The position numbers were made by a program, and so were the translations under genes. DNA of 64,000 nt from Oceanirhabdus seepicola (lineage in GTDB: Bacteria > Bacillota > Clostridia > Clostridiales > Clostridiaceae): assembly GCF_023684385.1 (NCBI RefSeq), contig NZ_JAGSOJ010000003.1, forward strand, positions 558,001-622,000, written 5' to 3'. Within the stretch, counting starts at the first letter, position 1. Each line of letters begins with the position of its first letter. The notes beneath the pieces are model-generated. The model saw only the letters and a list, made by a program, of their open reading frames with translations, did not search any database and was not told where the DNA came from. Below are positions 16,508-23,826 of this stretch, in pieces.

Positions 16508-17378
16508 AATTAAAAAGTTGCCTCGATGGATAGTACAGTCTTTTACAACACTTATTACTAATTTGAATTTAAAAGGCTTCATAAACGGTACATTGTACAG
16601 AGGAAAACTTAAATCTGTATGTGTTCCAGGTCTTAACTGTTATTCTTGTCCTGGTGCAATTGGCTCTTGTCCCATTGGTTCTTTACAATCGGTTATTGGT
16701 TCCCCAAATAAAAAGTTTTCTTTTTATATAGTAGGAATATTACTGCTAATTAGTACAGCTATAGGTAGGTTTGTATGTGGTTGGTTATGTCCTTTTGGTT
16801 GGTTTCAAGAACTTATACATAAAATACCTTCAAAGAAATTTAGTACTAAAAAACTATATAAACTAACTTATATAAAATATATAATACTGGTCCTATTCGT
16901 AATTGTTTTACCTATAACTATTGTGAATGAGTTAGGAATGGGGAATCCTTATTTTTGTGAACTAATATGTCCAGTTGGAATCCTAGAAGGTGCAATTCCC
17001 TTAGCTATTGCAAACCCAAGTATAAGAGGTGCTTTAGGTTGGCTATTCACATGGAAATTTATAGTTCTTATAGGGATTATATCATTATCGATGTTTTTAT
17101 ATCGCCCATTTTGTAAATGGATTTGTCCCTTAGGTGCTATTTATGGGCTGTTTAATAAGTATAGTGTGTACCATATAGCTTTAAATAAGAATAAATGTAT
17201 AAATTGCAACAAATGTAGTAATGCATGTTCGATGGATATTGATGTAATTAAAAATCAAAATCATAGCGAATGTATAAGATGTAATGAATGTGTAAAATCC
17301 TGTCCTACAAAAGCACTAAAAGTAAAGTTTGGTCTTAAAGAAAGTGAGGAAAATCAAAGTGAAAAAATTAGTTATTAG
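16500..17378 (+). CDS. membrane 4Fe-4S binding protein (NapH/YccM-like)
   Basis: A 292-residue protein starting at a TTG that overlaps the CXXC peptide gene. It has an N-terminal cysteine cluster (LNCYSCPGAIGSCPIGS), membrane helices carrying CGWLCPFGW and CKWICPLGA (the CxxxCP signature of NapH-like proteins) and two C-terminal ferredoxin motifs (CINCNKCSNAC, CIRCNECVKSCP). Such proteins carry electrons across the membrane from a quinol or reduced ferredoxin. With a downstream redoxin lipoprotein it probably keeps surface thiols reduced. Confidence 0.88.
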   Translation: MVKIKKLPRWIVQSFTTLITNLNLKGFINGTLYRGKLKSVCVPGLNCYSCPGAIGSCPIGSLQSVIGSPNKKFSFYIVGILLLISTAIGRFVCGWLCPFGWFQELIHKIPSKKFSTKKLYKLTYIKYIILVLFVIVLPITIVNELGMGNPYFCELICPVGILEGAIPLAIANPSIRGALGWLFTWKFIVLIGIISLSMFLYRPFCKWICPLGAIYGLFNKYSVYHIALNKNKCINCNKCSNACSMDIDVIKNQNHSECIRCNECVKSCPTKALKVKFGLKESEENQSEKISY

Positions 17379-17895
17379 TCTACTTATATTAAGTATGGTA
17401 TTTACATTCACAGCTTGTGGGGGTGGAGAAATAGAAGAAACATTAAAAGCTTTTCCGGAATTTGAAGCAACAGATTTTGAGGGGAATGAAGTAAATAACA
17501 GCATATTTGAGAAATATGACGTTACTGTAGTAAACTTTTGGTCAAATGGTTGTGGCTCTTGTATTGAAGAAATGCCATATCTTGAAGAACTTTATCAGAG
17601 TTTGAAGGATAAAAATGTAAATTTCATTGGTGTTGGTGTTGATTCAAGAGATACTGAAGATAATTTTGTTTTTGCCAAAGAAGTAATCTCTAAAAAAGGT
17701 GTTACATATATGAATATTTCTCCAAAATTTGAAAGTAGTTTTAAAGATGACTTTATTACGACAATAACAGGATACCCATATACTGTTTTGGTAGATAAAG
17801 AAGGTAATATTAGAGGTGCAGGTTTAACAGGAGTAGTGGAAAAACAAGAAGAAAACATTCTAAGCAGAATTGAAAACATGTTAACAAATAATTAA
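17359..17895 (+). CDS. TlpA/ResA family thiol-disulfide lipoprotein
   Basis: A 178-residue protein. The GTG at 17359 begins a typical lipoprotein signal (KKLVISLLILSMVFTFTAC) with GTGAGG upstream; it overlaps the 4Fe-4S gene by 20 bp. The thioredoxin fold contains the active site NGCGSCIEEMP (CxxC), the AhpC-TSA strand NFIGVGVDS and the cis-Pro loop GYPYTVLVDKEG. It probably receives electrons from the membrane 4Fe-4S/CXXC proteins and reduces disulfides outside the membrane. It is the catalytic counterpart of the cysteine-less paralogue at the start of the operon. Confidence 0.88.
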   Translation: MKKLVISLLILSMVFTFTACGGGEIEETLKAFPEFEATDFEGNEVNNSIFEKYDVTVVNFWSNGCGSCIEEMPYLEELYQSLKDKNVNFIGVGVDSRDTEDNFVFAKEVISKKGVTYMNISPKFESSFKDDFITTITGYPYTVLVDKEGNIRGAGLTGVVEKQEENILSRIENMLTNN

Positions 17896-17985
17896 ATATT
17901 CTTAAAAGTAAAGGGGATGTTTCAAAATAAAATGGAACTTATAAAATGGACAATGAAAAAAGTCTATTTTTATAGGTTTTTTTTC

Positions 17986-18018
17986 TTAACAGGGAGTTTA
18001 TACTCTGTATTGTAAAAT
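17986..18018 (+). promoter_or_regulatory. operator and -10 box of the ABC exporter operon
   Basis: TTAACAG-GGAG-TTTATA-C-TCTGT (17986-18008) followed 4 nt later by TAAAAT (18013-18018). It shares motif and spacing with the two sites at 15.6 kb, which argues that the same response regulator acts here. Confidence 0.65.
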
Positions 18019-18051
18019 GAAAGCATCACAAAAGAGAGAGGAAAATAAATT

Positions 18052-19989
18052 ATGTTTGAAATTAAAAATGTATCAAGAGTATTTGGCAATGAGTTTGCGT
18101 TAAACAATGTATCTCTTGAAATAAAAAGCGGAATGAATTTTATTATAGGTGCTTCAGGAAGTGGTAAGACAACACTTCTTAAAATACTTTGTGGCATGGA
18201 CAGGGATTTTGATGGACAGGCCTATTATAAAGGGAAAAATCTTAAAGAGCTTAGTGATAAGGAAAAAAGTGAGTATTATGCAAATACGTTTGGATTTATT
18301 TGGCAGAATTTTAATCTGATTGAGGAGCTGACTGTATTTGATAATATTAAACTACCACTTTATTTGAATAAAAAAGTATCCGAGAAGCTTGTAAACAAAA
18401 CAATGAAGGATCTCAAGATTGATAAACTTCGAAAGCAAAAGGTGAAAAATCTTTCTGGAGGACAAAAACAGAGAGTTGCCATTGCAAGAGAACTGGTAAA
18501 AAACCCTGAGGTTATCATAGCTGATGAGCCTACCGCTGCGCTAGATCCTAAATCCTCAGCTATGATTATGGATATACTAAATCAAATAGCAAAAACAAGA
18601 ACCGTAATTATAGTAACCCATGATACTTCACTTATTAACAATAATAACACTGTTTTTGAGCTGGATAAAGGTGAACTTGTATCAGTTACAGAGAAAGAAC
18701 ATGGTAAAGTCCAGTTTAAAAAATCAACAAAAAAACCACAGCTATCATTTTCACATGCTATATCTTTATCAATGACAAATATAAAAAGCAAAATGGGAAG
18801 GTATGCAGTTTTGATGCTTGCCATAATGGTATCAACTAGCTTTTTGTTAATTAACATCAGTGGAAGTATACAAAGCAGCAGTCAGCGTATATTTGATGAT
18901 TTGATTAACACTTATGGTGAAGGAGTGCTTGACATCAGTGTTACAAAGGGTTTTATGAGTGCTTCTGGTTCAGAACAAGAACAAAAGCCAAACGTCAATA
19001 TTACACAGGATATTAGCGGCATATATGATAAATATTTTGATGATGAACGTGTTGAGCATATGATGTTTTCACAGGCCTTTAGGAATATCCAAGTTGTGGT
19101 TGAGGGTAAAGAGTATACAGTTGAAAGCTCAGGTAATGTACCTGAATTTAATAAACTTTTGTCAGGTGAAAAACCTATGGGAAATGGAAATGAAGTTGTA
19201 GTATCAGAAATCTTTGTAAAAAACTTAGGTCTTACAAATGAGGAAGCAATAGGAAGAACAATAGAATTTAGTGGAACCTTGATTAATTGGACTACAGGTA
19301 AACCCATAGAAAAACTAGTAAAAACTACTGTGAAAATAGTAGGTGTAGCCGATACAACAGTAACGTATGACATAGGCGGTGAGAAACGTAAAGTCACTGT
19401 GGATGACTCTTTCTTCTTTAGTAAAAATGCTCTGACTGAAATGAGAAAACAGGCAGAAATGAAAACAGGTAATGTTAATTTTACAATACGAGCAAAAACC
19501 CCTGCAGACATGATTTCCATTAAAGATGAATTAACTGCAAATGGAATCGTTCCTCTTGGTAGATTTGAACTGATAGAAGATATTGTAAGACTGAATAGTC
19601 AATCAGAAGAACAATCTAGTTCTGCCTATATTTTAATTGGTATTCTAGCACTTATGGTTTCCCTTGCTATTTCTCTAATTACTGCCGTTATGCGTAAAAG
19701 GGAATATGCAATTTATAAAATTAATGGTTACAGCAATAGTAAAATGACGGAAGTTACGTTTACAGAATATCTTATTATAGGGGTATCAACAATAGTATTA
19801 TTCTTTGGTGCTTATCCTATGATAAATAAGGCAACAGAATCGCTTTTTAGTGCTAATATTCTTAATGGCAAATCATTTGCCACAAGTATAGTATTGATTA
19901 TTCTGATTTCTGTTTTATGCGCAACTATTACGTCATTGGTTAGTGCTACAGTAAAAGAATCAAAATGTTTAAAAACAGGAGATAGATAA
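18052..19989 (+). CDS. MacB-like ABC exporter, fused ATPase-permease (first subunit)
   Basis: A 645-residue protein. The ATPase occupies about 1-225 (Walker A GASGSGKTT, Q-loop FIWQNFNLIE, signature LSGGQKQRVAIAREL, Walker B VIIADEPTAALD, H-loop THD). A MacB/FtsX permease follows: one membrane helix near 245-265, a large extracytoplasmic domain to about 510, then three helices (YILIGILALMVSLAISLI and others). The family exports antibiotics, bacteriocins or lipoproteins by mechanotransmission. The stop overlaps the next ATG (TAATG), so the two subunits are made together, probably as a heterodimer. Induced through the operator at 17986. Confidence 0.9.
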   Translation: MFEIKNVSRVFGNEFALNNVSLEIKSGMNFIIGASGSGKTTLLKILCGMDRDFDGQAYYKGKNLKELSDKEKSEYYANTFGFIWQNFNLIEELTVFDNIKLPLYLNKKVSEKLVNKTMKDLKIDKLRKQKVKNLSGGQKQRVAIARELVKNPEVIIADEPTAALDPKSSAMIMDILNQIAKTRTVIIVTHDTSLINNNNTVFELDKGELVSVTEKEHGKVQFKKSTKKPQLSFSHAISLSMTNIKSKMGRYAVLMLAIMVSTSFLLINISGSIQSSSQRIFDDLINTYGEGVLDISVTKGFMSASGSEQEQKPNVNITQDISGIYDKYFDDERVEHMMFSQAFRNIQVVVEGKEYTVESSGNVPEFNKLLSGEKPMGNGNEVVVSEIFVKNLGLTNEEAIGRTIEFSGTLINWTTGKPIEKLVKTTVKIVGVADTTVTYDIGGEKRKVTVDDSFFFSKNALTEMRKQAEMKTGNVNFTIRAKTPADMISIKDELTANGIVPLGRFELIEDIVRLNSQSEEQSSSAYILIGILALMVSLAISLITAVMRKREYAIYKINGYSNSKMTEVTFTEYLIIGVSTIVLFFGAYPMINKATESLFSANILNGKSFATSIVLIILISVLCATITSLVSATVKESKCLKTGDR

Positions 19990-21788
19990 TGATTAACATA
20001 GATAATATTACAAAAAAATACGGTAGGACTACCATACTGAAAAATATGAGTTACCAGTTTAGGGATAGAGGGATAACATGTATCCTCGGTGCATCAGGAT
20101 GTGGTAAAACCACATTATTAAATCTCCTAGCAGGTTTTGATACAGATTATAACGGCAATATTACAGTATGCAACGAGAATATCACTTCAATGAGTGGGGT
20201 AGATTTGTATAAATACAGAAAAAATCATATAGGGTTTGTTTTCCAAAACTATCATTTAATCAACGGGTATACCGTTTTGGAAAATATTCTCCTGGCTGCA
20301 GAAATTAACGGTAAATCACAAAAAGAAAACACCCAAAAAGCTTTAGAATTACTGACAAAACTTGGGATTGAGTCGAAAACTAACGATAAAACAGAAAATC
20401 TTTCTGGAGGACAAAAACAGCGTGTGGCAATTGCAAGAGCCTTAATAAACGATCCACAGATTTTGCTTGCAGATGAACCAACTGGAGCTCTTGACAGAGG
20501 AACATCCTCGCAAATTATGGATATCTTAAAAGAAATAGCTATGGACAGATTAGTAATTGTGATTACACATGATAAAAAAATATGCGACTGGGCTGATGAA
20601 GTAATCTCTATTGTTGATGGTAAAATAGAAGTAATTTCATCAAAACAAACAACAGCAAAAAAACAAGAGCAGAAAGATAAAATAACTAATAAGTCCAAAG
20701 TTTCGATATGGAAACGTGCTGTTAAAAATTTCAAGATTCATATTCTCCGTTATATTGCGGTTAGTCTTGCAGTTGCAATTGGTATTTCCTCTTTTGCTGT
20801 TTCCTTTTCGTCAAGAAATATGATGGAACAATCAATTGAAGACTTTAAAGAAAAACACACAGCTTTTAACAATGGATATGTGAAGGTAGATGAAAAACAA
20901 AATCCATTTGATATATTAAGTGGTGATGAGAGGATTGAAAATGTATATTACCAATATATACTAAAAGATATATCCATTGCTTTTGAAAATACTAAAGTTG
21001 ATTTTATAGAAAAAATTCCGATGCCTAAAGCTACTGGAAATATGTCATATGGAGTAATGCCACGATATGGTCAAAATGAAATTGCTATTAATCCAAGTGT
21101 TGCAAAAAAGCTAAGCAATAATATACAAACTTTAATTGGTAATAATATAGTGATGAAATATAGAGATCAAAATATAAATCTAACAATTAGCGGAATTTAT
21201 GATGCAGGCTATGACGACTTCTTTATAAGCTCTGACATCGAACAATCCCTATATGATAGTATGGAGGAGGAACCCCCCTTTTCTATTTCTTATGACGTAA
21301 AGAACTTTTCAGATATTGTATCTGTAAGTAACTGGCTGAAAGAACAAAATATAATTGCAAAAACAGCAGTAGAGCAGGTAGCTGCACTGGAAAATACTTT
21401 TCATAACTTAAATAGACTATTTCTTATTTTATCTATCCTTGTTTTAGCTATAGGTCTTTTTATATGTATCGTATTGCTTACTAAGTTAACAAATGCCAGA
21501 TTCCGTGAAGTAGGTCTTTTAGCTGCTCTAGGCTATAGCAAGGGAAGGATTAGAGAAATATTGTTTGCTGAAAATATACTTTTATCCTGTACAGCCATAA
21601 TTTTTAGCACTGGAATGCTGTTTGGAATAAACTATGTTTACAGTTTTGTACTTGGTAAAACAATGATGATAAAACCCTCTCAAGTAGTTTTAACGATTAT
21701 CTTGACATTCTCTACCGTAGTTTTAGTAAGTACTGTTGCAAGTCTAAAGCTTATCAAAACCGAGCCAGCAGAAGCGTTAAGGAAATAA
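19989..21788 (+). CDS. MacB-like ABC exporter, fused ATPase-permease (second subunit)
   Basis: A 599-residue protein with the same order as its neighbour: ATPase (Walker A GASGCGKTT, LSGGQKQRVAIARAL, LLADEPTGALD, ITHD) in the first 215 residues, then an FtsX-like permease with a helix near 255-275, an external domain and three C-terminal helices (LFLILSILVLAIGLFIC...). The external domain is shorter than in the first subunit. It overlaps the first subunit gene by 1 nt and is followed by a terminator. It probably pairs with the first subunit in a two-component-regulated peptide export or resistance pump. Confidence 0.9.
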   Translation: MINIDNITKKYGRTTILKNMSYQFRDRGITCILGASGCGKTTLLNLLAGFDTDYNGNITVCNENITSMSGVDLYKYRKNHIGFVFQNYHLINGYTVLENILLAAEINGKSQKENTQKALELLTKLGIESKTNDKTENLSGGQKQRVAIARALINDPQILLADEPTGALDRGTSSQIMDILKEIAMDRLVIVITHDKKICDWADEVISIVDGKIEVISSKQTTAKKQEQKDKITNKSKVSIWKRAVKNFKIHILRYIAVSLAVAIGISSFAVSFSSRNMMEQSIEDFKEKHTAFNNGYVKVDEKQNPFDILSGDERIENVYYQYILKDISIAFENTKVDFIEKIPMPKATGNMSYGVMPRYGQNEIAINPSVAKKLSNNIQTLIGNNIVMKYRDQNINLTISGIYDAGYDDFFISSDIEQSLYDSMEEEPPFSISYDVKNFSDIVSVSNWLKEQNIIAKTAVEQVAALENTFHNLNRLFLILSILVLAIGLFICIVLLTKLTNARFREVGLLAALGYSKGRIREILFAENILLSCTAIIFSTGMLFGINYVYSFVLGKTMMIKPSQVVLTIILTFSTVVLVSTVASLKLIKTEPAEALRK

Positions 21789-21928
21789 TATTTTGCTTTT
21801 TTGTATGGTTTATTTTTAATTTAATCTTAGTCTATCTATTTGTTCTTTTTTTTGATGCTAAATTATTTCTTAGAGTGGGTACTTCAGTATATGGTTCACA
21901 GTGAACCGTAGAAAAGCTTTCAAAATAG

Positions 21929-21963
21929 ACAGACTTTCCCCTTGGTGGAGAAGTCTGTTTTTT
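21929..21963 (+). terminator. terminator of the ABC exporter operon
   Basis: ACAGACTT (21929-21936) pairs with AAGTCTGT (21951-21958), followed by five T, about 140 bp after the exporter stop. Confidence 0.75.
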
Positions 21964-22173
21964 CGCACCTACTCAGCCCTATATTTTTCAATAAACAGAA
22001 TAGAGGTTGGAGGATGTACATTAAATGCCTTTAATCCAATAAATTATTAATGTTGTTTTGCAAAAGACTTTGAATATATTGTGATGACTATGATGGGGGA
22101 GTTTGTGGAATAAATTATAGTTTACTAAATTCAGACATTAAAGCTGAAATACCAGATATGTAAATTCCTATTG
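21964..22173. other. non-coding junction before the recombinase element
   Basis: No gene or strong structure was seen. The left boundary of the integrated element that follows probably lies here, but I could not identify an attachment site. Confidence 0.35.
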
Positions 22174-23220
22174 CTATTGAGTTTCTTTCTTATTATCAGT
22201 ACCCTCTTTGTGTTTTTTGTTACGTCTATGTTTTGCTACTCGTACCTTTGTAGCACAAGAGGGGTGCTTTGACCAATTTTTATTTTTTTCTGTTACATGC
22301 TCCCATTCCCCACAAACAGCACATCTTTTATATCTTTTCTTACCTGTAAAAGCCATAATGAATTGTGTCCATAGAGCTCCAATAAGGCAATCTGGTATAA
22401 GACATAGTATAGGCTCGTTTTTCTCTCCCATAAGAATCTTAGGATTTGGAATGTATTTTTCAATCTTAGTATTTATAATTTGTTGAATTAAAAATTGAGC
22501 CGGCAAAAAAACATCTCCACAGCGAAAATGGGTAAGCAGTTCCTTGTTTTGTCTTTCTTTAAGTAAAGTCTCGCAATGGATATTCAGTTCATTTTCATAA
22601 AAATCAAAACTAAATGGAATATTGGTATTGGAAACAACTTTAAGCAATTCTCTATTTGAATTAATGCTCTTTATATTTCTTAGATATTTTTCATTGCCTA
22701 AGTTGTAAAAAATATGTTTTTCTCCACTATCATCAACAAGCCAGTTAATAACCATTTTTAACTTTTCTTTGTCTTCATTTAAAATCCATTCCCATATTTG
22801 AAAAGTCCTTTTCATATGTTCAATTTCCCGCTGCCAGAATATTAAAGATTCACCATATAAATTATAAAAATGATTATTATTGTTTTTGTGGGTTAAATAA
22901 GGTATTTCTTTTTCTCCTAGAAGTATTGGATGAGAGATAAGTCTACCATAAGAATTAGCAAAATTAATGATATCTTCTGGGGTGCCTTGTAATTCTGAAA
23001 ATTTTATAAATAATGTAGGTGTTTCTTCTAATGGATTGAAATCAAGGTAATCTGAAGATTGAGTATTCTCAGCTAATATAGGATTATTGATAGACCTTTT
23101 TTTTAATGTCGTGCAATTTCCATGAATATTCATATTACAGTTTTCAAAATCCCAATAAAACCCTTTATCTGGTTTGGTCCATGAGAACTTAAATGGATTA
23201 ATAGATACTTCTGAAAGCAA
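22174..23220 (-). CDS. CGNR-type zinc-finger protein, element-borne
   Basis: A 348-residue protein with an uncharacterised N-terminal 290 residues (ABATE-like in position) and a C-terminal zinc-finger region CAVCGEWEHVTEKNKNWSKH, PSCATKVRVAKHRRN, which resembles the CGNR zinc finger found at the end of predicted DNA-binding regulators. It is divergent from a small HTH gene, with an inverted repeat (TGTAACG/CGTTACA) between them. It is probably the regulator of the integrated element; the call rests on the zinc-finger motif and the position. Confidence 0.65.
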   Translation of the reverse strand: MLSEVSINPFKFSWTKPDKGFYWDFENCNMNIHGNCTTLKKRSINNPILAENTQSSDYLDFNPLEETPTLFIKFSELQGTPEDIINFANSYGRLISHPILLGEKEIPYLTHKNNNNHFYNLYGESLIFWQREIEHMKRTFQIWEWILNEDKEKLKMVINWLVDDSGEKHIFYNLGNEKYLRNIKSINSNRELLKVVSNTNIPFSFDFYENELNIHCETLLKERQNKELLTHFRCGDVFLPAQFLIQQIINTKIEKYIPNPKILMGEKNEPILCLIPDCLIGALWTQFIMAFTGKKRYKRCAVCGEWEHVTEKNKNWSKHPSCATKVRVAKHRRNKKHKEGTDNKKETQ

Positions 23221-23240
23221 AAAATTTCACCTCTTTTAAA

Positions 23241-23272
23241 TGTAACGCTAAATAGTTATGTAAAACGTTACA
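23241..23272. promoter_or_regulatory. inverted repeat operator between divergent regulators
   Basis: TGTAACG (23241-23247) and CGTTACA (23266-23272) flank 18 bp between the CGNR gene and the small HTH gene. This suits a dimeric repressor controlling both directions. Confidence 0.5.
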
Positions 23273-23349
23273 AAAATTTTATACAATAATTATAACAACA
23301 AAAACAATAATATTCAATAAAAAATTATGTTTATAGAAGGAGGCTAAAA

Positions 23350-23532
23350 ATGAAAAAGCGCAATAAGGAAATTAGACAAAGAATGGATGAGAAGAATGTG
23401 AGACAATGGCAAGTAGCAGAAGCTTATGGTATGGATGAAGGTAAATTTTCACGAATGATGAGGCATGAATTAGAAGGTGAAACTCGAATGCTTATACTTA
23501 CGATTATCGAAGAACTTGCAGCGAAGAAGTAG
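23350..23532 (+). CDS. small HTH (Cro/XRE-like) DNA-binding protein
   Basis: A 60-residue protein, MKKRNKEIRQRMDEKNVRQW..., with a helix-turn-helix at about 16-43 (VRQWQVAEAYGMDEGKFSRMMR). AGAAGGAGG precedes the ATG. It is the first gene of the element's rightward operon and probably acts as an excisionase-like or Cro-like regulator. Confidence 0.75.
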   Translation: MKKRNKEIRQRMDEKNVRQWQVAEAYGMDEGKFSRMMRHELEGETRMLILTIIEELAAKK

Positions 23533-23703
23533 GTAAAAAAATATAGGAGAAGGGAAATAAGTATTGACTGTATAAGAGGTTTATGAACAGCTATTCACAA
23601 ATGGTTTAATATATACACTATATGAAAAAGTAAAACAGAGATTAATTCATGAGCAAAAAAGTACTGCTGGGTATTACCAGCGATGAAAATGAGGTGAAAA
23701 ATA

Positions 23704-23826
23704 ATGCTATTTACGTTTGCAATTATGTGTCTTGTTGTAGGAATATTAGCATGGCATAAACTGAATAAATTTCAAAAGCATTTAAAAGGATTTATAAAGA
23801 TGTTAGGTGGGGATAACATTGGCTAA
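23704..23826 (+). CDS. tiny membrane protein upstream of the primase
   Basis: A 40-residue protein, MLFTFAIMCLVVGILAWHKL..., with one N-terminal membrane helix and a basic tail. GAGGTG lies before the ATG. Its stop overlaps the primase start by 8 nt. No family was recognised. Confidence 0.5.
   Translation: MLFTFAIMCLVVGILAWHKLNKFQKHLKGFIKMLGGDNIG

Noticed and set aside
13088..22130. A 14-nt repeat TATAGTTTACTAAA near 13088 and 22117 that could bound the two-component/ABC block as att sites
   Set aside because: In DNA this AT-rich a 14-mer can repeat by chance; flanks do not extend the match and no integrase lies beside either copy.
23560..23690. Possible small gene EVYEQLFTNGLIYTLYEKVK upstream of the primase
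   Set aside because: Protein-like and similar in style to small element proteins, but there is no usable start codon and a stop precedes it, so it was not called.
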